Assembly (NCBI GenBank): GCA_030685235.1
Contig: MU839155.1
Span: forward strand, 124,001-188,000
Length of the DNA: 64,000 nucleotides
Reading direction: 5' to 3'
DNA from: Copromyces sp. CBS 386.78
Lineage: Eukaryota > Ascomycota > Sordariomycetes > Sordariales > Sordariaceae
Shown: positions 1 to 10,842 of the stretch, piece after piece
Layout of the letters: each line of letters begins with the position of its first letter
Position numbering within the stretch: position 1 is the stretch's first letter
Notes under the pieces: generated by a model
The model's database searches: none
The model's input: only the letters and a program-made list of their open reading frames with translations
What the model was told of the DNA's origin: nothing
Made by a program: the position numbers and the translations under genes

Positions 1-2042
1 GAGTAGGGGTGTTTGTTTTTGTTATTCGGTCACCGCCCCCCCCGTAACTTTTCGTTTTTCTGACGGCGTTAAAGTTGGCGTTGAATGGTTTAGCGTCCGG
101 CAACGGTACGGCCTTTCGTACAGTTCAGCCAACTGAACGAACTCTCCCAAGCCACACAACAACGATAACTCCTTCAACGAACGTAGACGGTTTGGGAGCT
201 TTCTTGGTCGTTGCTTGCTCTCTCTCTCTCTCTCTCTTTTGCTTCTTCGATAGGCAGGTAGGCAAAGATTGTGGTGCAAAAGCGAACAAGGGGATTCAAA
301 ACAAAGCAGCACTGAAGGCAGAGCTTACTCACACCGAGTTGGGAGAAAGCGGCAGTGCGGAAATTGTTTGTGTGGAAATGCGCAAAGCAAGGAGCGAATG
401 GCGGAGAAAGTGGATGGAGACGGGAATGTTTTGTTGTGGTGCCTGCCTGACTTTTGCGATTCCGGCTGCCGAACTTGTGACTTGTGACGATGGGACGCTC
501 CTGCAAACACACCCGGACTGACTGTTTCCTCTTTTTCCAGAATTTCGGGAAGCTGCAATCGAAGGTCTGGTCTGGTGATTGGGAAGTCGCAAAAGGGTAA
601 CTTGGAAAGCGCGGATTGAGGTTGTGACGGGGGCCTGCGAGGAATGCGGATTGCGGTGCTAACAACGGCCAAGGCGGTCAAGCACTATTGGGGGAGATGT
701 TGTTTTGGGCCTCCGTGTGCCAGTGCTTATCGTATCGCGGCGGTCAATCAAATGTTGATCGAGGGGTTGTTGGAGAAGGACGTGCCAGGTGGTGTGCGAA
801 TGGGAATGGTGAGAGACAACGGAAGAGTGGACTGAACCGCTGGTTGTTGTGGGTGGGTATGGAGGCCCTTGTAAGCTCCCTCAGGTCAAGCAAGGCAATC
901 AACCTAAGCGGGAGGCAGGCAGGGCAGGCGGCGGGAGAGGGTCACTCCAGCGTCCCACCACTCACTCAGGAGGGCGTGTGGTTTGTAAACTGTAGGTCGG
1001 CGGGGCAACCGTTTCCCCTTTTGCCCTGGCTCCTTTTCACTTCCAACATGAATTGCAGCCAAAACGGCTTGGCTATGACACAACTTTGACTGTCCAACAC
1101 TCCAACATTCGGTTCACAGAGTTGCAGACGACCGCAGCCTTGCTCAAGCAGCGGTTCGGCCTTGGAAAAACAGTGCTAAAAATGGTCTTCAAAAGGTAAA
1201 CCTGGTCCGCTTCAAGAGATCGCGTTGGTCGATCGTCAGAGCGTCTAGAGAGTGCATCCGGGAAAGCCTGTTTTAATGCAGGTACCGAATCCGCATGGAA
1301 GTCGCAATAGCAGCACATCATATGGGACATCATATGGCACTCTTAGAGCACCGCTTTCCCGCAGGATTAATCATGATATTTCTGCTTTCCAAAACACGCC
1401 CTTTGTGTGCGTCTTTTCTCGTTCCCGAGACCACTTGCGGAGGCCTATCAACCATAGCCACATGTATTTGTCCATGTTCAGCTGGGAACTCGAGGAGGCT
1501 GGGAGGTTGGTAAGGGGAAAAATACCCACTTTGTCGTCCAGACTGGACGAACAGACGAACTGGACCAAGCTCGCCAAGAAAAACTTCAAGGATAAGCTTA
1601 GGTAAAATTCATGTGGCCAGTGCGTCACTGGTCGTTTCTAGAGTCAAGGCCGGCCGGCTTTTCATCGGCTCCTGGGTGTGCGGGGCCGACTGCGTGCAGG
1701 ACTTGCGGGTTCTTCACTGTCGTCAGCCGCTTCTCTCATGTTCTTTCCTTTCCTTTCCCTCGTCTTCCCGCCAACAACCAAATTTTCTGCCCATTGTTCT
1801 CCAAACGAACCGCGTCTGGCACGCGTTGAGGGGCAACTTCACTTCTGCAACCAAAACCACAATCTCCCTTTCTCACTGTTACACAATCATCGATTGCGAG
1901 AAACTACTGGGACGATATTTGACTGCTACGAACTAATTGCGCAGTGTCCCCATCCTATCAGGATCTTCATTTCTCTAGCACCCAACGGGCTGCTCAAGTG
2001 CGCGCACGCCGGAAACCACACAACCCATATACGAAATACGAA
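1..2042. other. gene-free upstream region
   Basis: I see no convincing coding sequence here on either strand. Open frames are short, overlap one another and show no recognisable domain. A (CT)10 microsatellite lies at about 218-237. The right part (about 1.7-2.0 kb) is pyrimidine-rich and is presumably promoter and 5' leader of the elongin C gene. Confidence 0.5.
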
Positions 2043-2729
2043 ATGGACGCCACCAACGGTAACGGCGGCGCCAGCAAGTACATCACCCTCGTCTCTAAGG
2101 ACGGATTCGAGTTTGTTGTGCTCCGCGAGGCGTCCCTCTGCAGTGACTACATTAGAGGTATGCTGCGTAACAACATGACCGAGGCTAGGACCGGTCGTTG
2201 CGAGCTTCAGGACATCAAGTAAGTTGCCGCCTCCCCATTCCCATCCTCATCCCCATCCCCATCCATTTTCTGCTCTCCGACACAACAAGCTGCGTGATGA
2301 AAGAAGTTTTGCTGCGTTCTTTATGACAGACCAGCTTTTCCTTTTTCGAAAAAGGTGGCATGGACTGCTTGATTATCAACTACACTTGATCTGATAGCTT
2401 TTCACGAACCCAAATCCGCTTGCTCTCTCAGTACACTTGCGCATCTTAAGCACCGGGTGCTAACCATTTCTTCTCTAGCGGCGTTATTCTTGAAAAGGTC
2501 GTCGAGTACTTCCATTACTGGTACAAATACAAGGACCGCGAAGATGTTCCCGATATGGAGATCCCCGTTGAGAACTGCCTTGAGCTCGTCGTTGCCGCGG
2601 ATTACCTCGGAATGGACAGTAAGCCACACTGAGCGATGCATCCATGCATACAGCCCTTACCACCGGTGCGCTTGATGAAGAAGGCATCATGCTTAACCTT
2701 TCCTTTTCTTTCCTACAGAGCAAGTTTAA
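2043..2729 (+). CDS. elongin C (BTB/POZ-Skp1 fold), three exons
   Basis: Exons 2043-2218, 2479-2618 and 2719-2729 give 108 residues, close to the usual ~110 of elongin C. Introns have GTAAGT/CTAG and GTAAGC/CAG ends, and the last exon supplies only the terminal KQV and stop. The N-terminal strand block 'YITLVSKDGFEFVVLREA' and the later 'FHYWYKYKDRED' and 'ELVVAADYLGMD' blocks are typical of the family. Elongin C is the Skp1-like adaptor that joins BC-box proteins to a cullin in ubiquitin ligases and acts with elongin A at stalled RNA polymerase II; it is nuclear and cytoplasmic. The role is inferred from the family. The tail is slightly different from animal elongin C. The second intron starts two codons before the stop, so the tiny last exon is easily missed by gene finders. 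Confidence 0.93.
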
Positions 2730-3546
2730 TAACTTGGGTCGAATATGATGACCGTCGTGAGCTATGATACATGAGAAAACGACATTGGTACAGGGTCAGC
2801 GTGCGAGTTAGCTGTTACAAAGACCGAACAGCCTGCGCTTGGACAGTCCTGCGATTGGTGATGGAACCGAAGAGCTCGGTTCAAGAGGAGAAATTTCATA
2901 CTTGGTCAGTTCGGAGGACATTGCCCCGAAGGACAAATCTCAACATCAAAACCTAATGGTTTTGCCGGCAACATCTCGATGATACTCTGACAACAATCTG
3001 GAACTCCAACCTGGAAACATAAACACCATTCTTAGCCGAGACGGGTTTCCGAATCCATCTTAGCATCTCGTCTTCCCAGCTCTCCCATGGGTCAGACGTC
3101 CTAAAAAGAGGTGGAAGAGCAAAACATTCCTTCACGATCTGCTTTTACTCAATTCTTCCCCCACTGAGTTTTCGCTTTATAGACGAGGAGACATTTACAC
3201 CAATATCAGATAGGCGTCAATGACAAAATTACTTGGCCACATCCTTGGGACCGATTCCATATGCCATGATTGATACTGTTGTGACCAAGCTAACCTTTAG
3301 TTCCGGCTCGTAACTGAATATCTTTTTCCGTTGTCCTTCCTTCTTGGGTATCTTTATCCATCCGTAAATAATCGTACAAATAAACCTCGTTATCTGTCGT
3401 CTTGTCGTTGCCCGTTGCTCGTCGTCTCCTTCCTCGAATGCCCATTCCCATTTGGTCGGGCATCTTTTCAGACCATGTGATAGCGCTATCCCTTCCCCGC
3501 CACTACATGTTATCTTGTTTGGCGTTGCGGTGGTTCGTCGCCTGGG
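2730..3546. other. convergent intergenic region
   Basis: This is 3' flank between the convergent elongin C and Dad1 genes. I see no coding potential; it should hold the two 3' UTRs and polyadenylation sites. Confidence 0.5.
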
Positions 3547-4020
3547 TTACCTCTCCATCTTAATCTTGCTATCCTCCTCATCGACCTCCATCTTGGTATC
3601 ATCCTCCTCTCCCTGGCCCTGCTCTTGCCCTGGTTGCTCTCCCTGCTCTTGGTGTGCTGCCGCTCCTCGTTCTTGCTGCTGTGTTTGTTGTGTTTGCTCC
3701 TCAGGATCCTTCGCCATGACGTTCTCGAATTGCGACCAGAGGGCTTCGACGGAGGAGAATTCGTTTCCGACCTGTTTCGAACAGCAACCCGTTAGTTCTG
3801 ATCACAAACTTTGCCCAGAAGGCAAGAAGGAGGGAGGAATGAAAACAACACGTACAGTAATAACAGCCTCCAACGAACGATTCAGCTTGTTGATATTCGC
3901 CAGCACATGCTCAAAGCTGTTTGCGATTTCCCCGACGAGTGCTTCGCGCTGCTGCTCGAAGTACGTCTTTTCTCGGGTGCCGCCTGTGATGGAGGCTCCT
4001 AGGAAGTTTTGGGAGGCCAT
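3547..4020 (-). CDS. DASH complex subunit Dad1, two exons
   Basis: Exon 1 (4020-3856) and exon 2 (3771-3547) encode 129 residues; the intron has GTACGT and CAG ends. Residues 20-58 carry the Dad1 core: '[17 protein letters not shown]', then an N-x-L-N-R-S-L-E helix, followed after the splice by '[19 protein letters not shown]'. The last ~50 residues are Gln/Glu-rich and low in complexity, longer than in yeast Dad1 (about 94 residues). Dad1 is part of the ten-protein DASH/Dam1 ring, which couples kinetochores to spindle microtubules in fungi. Function is from family knowledge; the match of the coiled core on both sides of the splice makes the call strong. It is divergent from the neighbouring phosphatase gene. 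Confidence 0.9.
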
Positions 4021-4888
4021 ATTGCCCTGTCGTTTCAGCCTGTCCCGCCCTACAAGCTTGACAGCTGTAGATGGAGTTGTGGTGGTTTGGCTCGAGGTAC
4101 GATGTTGGAAGATGCTATGCCAATGCGGAGAGACGCGACGACGCGATCGTACCTGGATCTGGCTTCTTGGTCCGGGGCGGGCAAGCGGGGCGAAGCTTTC
4201 AGGGTGATGCAGTGCAGTCAGTGCTGGAGTTTTACAGGGGTCCGCTGTTCCTACGTTGCGTTGTGAATGTCGGATGTGCCTGATAGGGGTCCAAACAAAC
4301 GGCAAGTCACTAGGTCGGGTAGAATGACGACATCGCTCGTTGACACTAACAGTTGTAGCGGTGAAACCCAATGTAGATCTGTTAGGTAGGTTTGGCTTGA
4401 TTAGGTGTCTAGACACAAGCCTAGGGGCTGAAGACAACCGCCTCACTTTGGAGAATCGGTCGCGACTCTCAAGATATCTCCGAACAAGAAATAAGATATT
4501 GTTTATTGTCAAAACTGCTTTTCCGTGTTCCCTACTTGTGGTCGTTCGGTGCCCGTAGATCACCGCCAAGTGTTCAAGGTGACACCAACCAACCAGGAGC
4601 GACTGACTCGGACGGTATGGGGGTCGGCCGTCCGAGTCGTACCATAGTGCACCATGCTGTGCCATTAACACAACTGTGGTAAGGCGGCGGACAACGGTCC
4701 AGAATCTTGCAGGGTGCTGCTTTTAGCGCTCTACTGCCGACTGCGACGTGGTTGTTTTGTCTTCCCGAATCATGAAAGCATGAGACTGTATGAGAAAGAC
4801 TAACTAAGCCTTCTCTACCTCTACTCATACCATTCTTGATCGGGAAGTGGGCATGTGCAGTTGAAGAGACCAACAAGATACTCACACA
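4021..4888. other. divergent promoter region (Dad1 / acid phosphatase)
   Basis: About 870 bp separate the two start codons. No credible ORF is seen. It should contain both promoters; I could not assign specific regulatory motifs. Confidence 0.5.
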
Positions 4889-6193
4889 ATGCGGAATTCC
4901 CTTTTCGCCCTCTGCGGGCTGGCAGCCTTGCACACTGTGGGCGCTGCAGCTCAAGTTGTCAAGGGAAAGGTCTTTGACAGATTCATTACCATTTGGCTGG
5001 AGAACCAGGTGAGTTGCCTTTCGTGATATGTTTCACCATTCAATATACTGGCTAACTTTTTATATAGGACTTTGTCAAGGCCGCGGGAGACAAAAATCTT
5101 GCCGACTTGAAGAAGCAGGGCGTCCTGCTCACCAGGTACTATGGGCACACACATCCGAGCCAGCCGAACTATCTCGCTGCCATCGCGGGTGACTATTTCG
5201 GACTCAACCATGACAACGAGGTCAGAGTCCCGGAGAATGTGTCAACGGTCGTCGACCTGCTCGATACCCGTGGCCTCTCATGGGGCGGATACTTTGAGGA
5301 CATGCCCGGCCCCGGCTTCATGGGTAACTACAGCGACGGTTCCACGGACAACGGCGGGTGGGATTATGTCCGCAAGCACAAGTAAACCGACACCTTCCCT
5401 ACCTTGCGCAAGATCCCCCCTCCCCCTCTTATGCTACCATAACACCAACACTAACCCGTCAACTTTCAGTCCCTTTGTGTCGTTTGACAGCGTCACGAAC
5501 AACGGAACGCGTCTGCTCTGCTTGCAGTCCTTCAACGAATTCCACGACGACTTTGTGGCCAAGCGAGTGCCGCAATTTGTGTTTATGTCGCCCAACATGA
5601 TGCACGACGGCCACAACACGTCGCTCGAGACAGCAACCGAGTGGTCGCATGAGTTCTTGGAGCCCCTGTTGGACGACAAGGCCTTTGACGAGCGGACGCT
5701 CATCCTGCTCACCTTTGACGAGTCCGAGAACTACGGGGAGCCGAACCACATTGTCTCCCTGTTGCTGGGCAATGCCGTCCCAAAGGAGCTCAGGGGCACA
5801 CAGGACGACACCTTTTACACCCACTACAGCATCCTGTCGTCGGTGCAAAACAACTGGGGACTGCCCCATCTGGGTAGGTACGACGTCGGAGCCAATGTGT
5901 TCCGATTCGCGGCGGAGACGGCCAGGTACGGAGGGAACAGGGACCCGACGAACCTGGCGACACTCGATAACTCGGTGTCGTATCCTGGCTTCTTGCACAA
6001 CGAGACTTGGTTGCCCATCCCGATCCCGAATTGGAGGCTTGGGGGTGCTGGTGGAAAGGGTGCGTTGCCAGCGGTTGAGAAGATCTGGCGCATTGAAGAT
6101 GGAGTGTCGTGGAATACGCCATACGATGGAAGTGGCAAGGTGTTTGATGGCGCCAAGAATATGCCTATCTACAAGCCAGCCGTGGCGAACTGA
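4889..6193 (+). CDS. secreted acid phosphatase-like phosphoesterase, three exons
   Basis: Exons 4889-5008, 5068-5381 and 5470-6193 give 385 residues. The N-terminus has a basic start and a hydrophobic core ending in 'AAAQ', a good signal peptide. The mature part begins with 'FDRFITIWLENQDF', then 'GHTHPSQPNYLAAIAGD', 'SPNMMHDGHNTS' and 'LTFDESENYG'. These are the ordered metal- and phosphate-site motifs of the phosphoesterase family that includes fungal acid phosphatases and bacterial phospholipase C. The predicted role is release of phosphate from organic esters outside the cell or in the wall. There are N-glycosylation sequons, for example in 'NYSDGS' and 'NNGT'. Introns are 59 and 88 nt. 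The exact substrate cannot be read from the sequence. Phosphate-starvation control would be usual for this family but I saw no clear site. Confidence 0.88.
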
Positions 6194-6920
6194 AATTACT
6201 GCAGTTCCTCACCAGGAAGATGCTGAGATATCCTAGATGAGCTAATGCATGCAGCTGGTCTGGTGTTGCAAGTCTGTGGGTTTCTAGCACGCGACTTCCG
6301 TTTTTCATCTTTATATGTCGTGGTGAGCTGCACTTGCCGTTCACGTTTTTTGAAGTTGTTGCACCTTCCACAGCAATGCAATTAACTTGATGCTCATGGC
6401 AGGCACTCTTCCTATTGAAACGTCAAAGTGGGCAAATAGGGAAAGAGTGATGATGAGTCTAAAGTTCTTTCCCTTATCCCAATCACATTGGAGGTCTTTT
6501 CCAGAGTCGCACGATGGAGTTGAGACCTTGAGGGGACCTCTGACCCCTCTGCGTCTTCGCTACTTCACTTTCCTCGTCAAGAGAAACAGCCCGACCACGG
6601 CTTCCGGGAAATGGGTCCCAAGGTTGCATCTACGCCCGTCAACTTTGACTTGTCACTCTGTGCAACTGCTTGCTCTCCTCGTCAGCTTGCTCTCTTCCAC
6701 CCCTCTTCTTGTTGTTGGACTGTTCCCTTTCGCATCTTTACCACGGCATACTTCTCATGGGTCTTGATGGCCCTGAGTTGTCCAACCGATCACAGCGAAA
6801 ACAACAACAATCCCTTTTTGGAAACATTGCAAGTTTAGCAAGCTGCGGAACACCAGCAAAGCTACACCCTCATTAACAGCTAATGATCAGTTCCTCCATC
6901 TCGACATAGCAGTCTAGACG
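6194..6920. other. intergenic region
   Basis: About 730 bp between two genes on the same strand. No convincing ORF. It should hold the phosphatase terminator and the promoter of the next gene. Confidence 0.45.
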
Positions 6921-9900
6921 ATGACGGTCTTCTGCTGTTGTGGGGTACCTCGCCCTCCGAAGACAGCGACGCCGTCAACATTGAGTCCCAAGAACCAGAC
7001 TCCGAAGCCCTCGGGTGCACTTCCGGCAGTTCCTCCTCCTGCTCGCTTACCTGTTGCAGGACCACTTACATCCAACCCAGTCATCGCCATTCCGCTGTCC
7101 GTTGATGCCCACCGAGACTCATCCAGCAACAGCAAGTCTGGTACATCATTGCAGCTAGCCACATCCTCCGTTATTGTTCCCATCGGGCCAGCCGACTTGA
7201 GCGATCTCGTGGTAGAAGACTCCGATGACGATCTACAGGGTAGACCAACCGAGCCCAGCAAGAGTACCAGCACTCTCCAGCTCGTCAAGGAGAATTTCCG
7301 TCGTCACTTGTCTCAAGACTCCTTGCCAAAGAAGAAGTCTCGCTCAGCCGTTGGCAGCAGTCACGAGGAAATCCAACGGCGGGCCGAGCTGAAGAGACTC
7401 ATGCACAAAAGGATACAAGAGGAACTCCGCATCGAGCAATCCCACGAGCGCTCTCAGAGTGAGGTCTCATCTGTGCTGCCACCTCCCAGGTCTTCTTCAC
7501 TTGATTACCTTCCTGGTGGAGGGCCCCGTGATACGCTTGAGTTCTCGGTAGCCCAAGAAGAAGAGGAGAAACAACCTGACATGACCTCCTCGACCATTGC
7601 AAATTCCGGTGTCAGTGTCTCCCCATCAGGAAAGGCGGCTTCCCCTTCAAACAAGGAAAACAATCGCCTACGGGCAAGCAGTCTCCAATTTCCTACAGTC
7701 GCCTTCAATCAGAAGCCAATTCGAGAACGCAATTCACTCCCGGAAATGCCAGCTTCTCCGGTCTTGGCTCCACAGCGCTCTTCAAATACGATTGATACTT
7801 CCTCCTTGGGCTCTTGGAGACTTTCTTACAGCGGTACGCAACTCGAAGACTTTTTGAGCTACATCGATCAAGACGGTTCATCCAAAGATGCCGAGTCATT
7901 CCTCAAAGCAGCAGCTTCTAGAGTGGCGACTTCACGCTCAGCACCGCTACTACGCCGTTCCAAGTCAGAGACTCGTCCACGCTCTTCCCCAGCCCGCACG
8001 CCGGGGAATGCAACTCCTTGTGTGTTAGATCAATCACCAATGGGTATCTGGCTCAGAAGCCAGGGTCTTGGATCCTGTTCACCATCAATTTCCCTAAGTA
8101 GGACCTCGGATAGAGATGGTGATCCTGAAATAAGCGTGGAGCAGGCCAAAGTGGTCATGCTCAAGAGATGCAGCTCGATATCCAACCATGCTAATGGTGA
8201 CATTGGCCTTCAGCGTCCCGAGATTGTCCATCTTCATGACATGGATATCCATCGGCAGCTGGTTACACAGACGCTCAACACCCCTGACGAGTCCCCTGCA
8301 AATACCGAGTCGGAACAGAACACGGTCTGTAGGTATCCTGTGAGACAAGACAGCTCTGATCAGACAGCTGCATACGAATCTGAGACATCACAGAGGCAGC
8401 TCAACGGTCAAACTGGCCTCATTACCAACCCGTCATCAGCATATCCCTCAGCTGGACATAGCGCCGACCCTAGCTCAGGCACTTCTTCCTCGCATCTACC
8501 GTCAGGTGTCATGGGTCCTAACAACTTGTTGGCAGCGACACCATTGCGATGTAAGTAGTCTGCCGTGGCCAACTATTGTTCGGAAGCTAATAGGTCATAG
8601 GGCTCCTTTCGCCCAATCCTTTTGATGAAAGCCATTCAAACACGGCCACAGGAAAGAACTCGCTCGACAACCCTATTGCTGGAGGCACCGTCACTCAGCC
8701 CGGGCTGGTCTCTCCGGGTGCGGTATCGAATACCGTGGACAAACGGCAGTCGGTACCCAAGCTAAACATGGTGGAGAGGGGCTTTGCTCGTTTCCATCTG
8801 GGACACGGGGCACCGTCTACTATGGCCAAACGGTTCGATAAAACCACCGATCCCAAGAAACTACGCACCGAGCCTTCCAAGCGACCACTCCTAGCACGAT
8901 TACATTTGAGCCTACCCCGACGAGTCAAACTGCCCCCGATCACATTTGACGGCCAGGAAGACGACGAGCAAGAAACGACAGCGCCGTCTACATCACTTCC
9001 TGCTGATTCCCGGAGACACAAGAAATCTGCGCTTAGTGATGTTGGCCCGCAATCGCTTCGTCAAGGCAGCGAGCTTCCGTTTCCCGACAGTGATGATAGC
9101 ACAGTGGAGCTTTGGCAACGTGCCGTGAGGGAGGAGATCTGCAGGCGCCATTCTGCCACTGGAAAGAAACGCAGCAACAGCCTTTTCTCTTTCTCCGAGT
9201 TTCTGCCAGATGATCTTCCACGCAAAACCTATTATCCCTATCCATACCCGGGAGCCCGCCCTGGTGGCCTAGACCAAAACAGTCATACCGCGTCCATCTC
9301 CAATGAAATACCTACCGAGGCACGTCAGAGCAATCCAGTACCTTCCGATAGTGTTTCGGATGCCGAAGCTGTGCGCAAATCGTCGCTTGAGACCCCTGGA
9401 CCCGAGTTACAGAAGCCTCGAAGGTTCCCCGAAGCATGGTCAAGGTTTCCTTCACATAACCGTGCAGAGCGTAACGCAGATCTCGAAGATGCGGACGAAG
9501 TTACGCCTGAGGGATCAGCTTCCCCTAGACCACCCACTCAAGAAGCTACAATCTGTGGGGAAATCCCCAGTCACCATCGCAACGGGGTTATGGGTCATCG
9601 ACAAAAGGACTCAATGTCAAGCAAACTCGGGAAGGCTCTCAAATCCGGCCTCAACAAGCTTGTTCACTCCCGCAGATCATCAGAGATTTCGTGCGGTGGA
9701 TCGCACCTTGATCACGCAAGAGCCACAATGGAATACCCGGAGCTCGCACTTCTTCCCAACGAAGCTGGTTATCGAGAACTTGAAGCACTGGGCCGAGAAA
9801 TCAGGCGCTTGAAGCGGTCGGCGCCGGGCGAGATGGAAGATGGACCCAGGCCTTGGGTGCTCAACCCTATTGATTCCGATGATGCTTTGAATGAGTTCAA

Positions 9901-10384
9901 TACCGGCAGTAATCGGAAATTGACCACTCCAGGAACTCTGCCCAGAAGTCGTGGAAGGGACTCATCAGCTGCCACCGACAAGTTTGCTACGCCACTCAGT
10001 TCCCCCTCTCTCAACGATGCTTCTTTTCACTCATTTCCGCGCACCAATTCGCCAGATTCCAGATGTCAATCGTCTATCCCCATTTTGAGCAAAGCAGTTT
10101 TGCCGGAGATCAAGATTACCGACATGAGCTCGGTCAAGAGCGACACCACACTGGTGCTGAAAATGCATCAGGTCAGATTTTCTGATGAAAATGGCCAGAG
10201 TCAGACTGATTCGGCCGCATCTGGGTCCTCAAAGTACAATACCTGGAGTGGCCCAAATGATTCTCAGACTACCGATGAGACAAAGAAGTCGGATGACGAG
10301 CAAGCCTTTCCTCAAAGTAACAAGCGGAGATCTCATCCGGAGAATTCGATGTCAATCCATGAGATAGCTGCCGGCCGTATGTAG
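6921..10384 (+). CDS. large Ser-rich fungal protein of unknown function, two exons
   Basis: Exons 6921-8550 and 8601-10384 are joined by a 50-nt intron (GTAAGT...ATAG; phase 1) and encode 1137 residues. I do not recognise the family. The protein starts 'MTVFCCCGVPRPPK'; a Cys cluster this close to the N-terminus could be lipid-modified, which is inference. Most of the chain is Ser/Pro-rich and probably disordered. Short islands look conserved: 'RRAELKRLMHKRIQEELR' near residue 155, 'STVELWQRAVREEICRR' in the second exon, and 'GYRELEALGREIRRLKR' at about residue 950. These resemble short helical segments of Pezizomycotina-specific proteins. No membrane segment or enzyme motif is visible. The whole-codon fit of the splice and continuous style on both sides support the gene model. 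Confidence 0.8.
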
Positions 10385-10842
10385 CAAAATGGGAAGGGGT
10401 GAACTATCGCTGGTGTTTTTGATGAGCAAACTTATCTTTGCTTTTGATGTTTATCTTGTTAGCTATATCATGAAGGAGTTCATGTGTTAGGCCTTGTGCC
10501 GAGGATTCAACATGTATGTTTATTCTTTGATGTGTCTGGAACAGTAGAAAGGCTGAGGAGGCCTATGTTAGAGAGGAATGTAACTATAACCTGGCTGAAC
10601 TGAAGCATTTATCATTTTGCGTTACCGATAATGGCTTGTGGCATGGGAGAACGAGGGAAGTCAAACTTGCTCTGTTGCTACCTAGGTCTTGAAACGCCTT
10701 GAACCACCTGTGTTAGTAGAATGGCAATTGATGTTCAGGCGATCCTCAAGCCAAAAATTCACCCTTCACCTGTTCTATACTTGTGCTATTTTTCTTTGTC
10801 TGTTTCCTTTTTCTCTCGCTCAGTGTACCATATCCCTCGAAT
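10385..10842. other. convergent intergenic region
   Basis: 3' flanks of the orphan gene and the MFS transporter. Nothing else seen. Confidence 0.5.

Noticed and set aside
1..2042. several overlapping open frames of 70-160 codons
   Set aside because: No domain, no splice logic, overlapping on both strands.
3452..4207. 251-codon plus-strand open frame over Dad1
   Set aside because: Antisense to both Dad1 exons; the minus strand carries the conserved family sequence.
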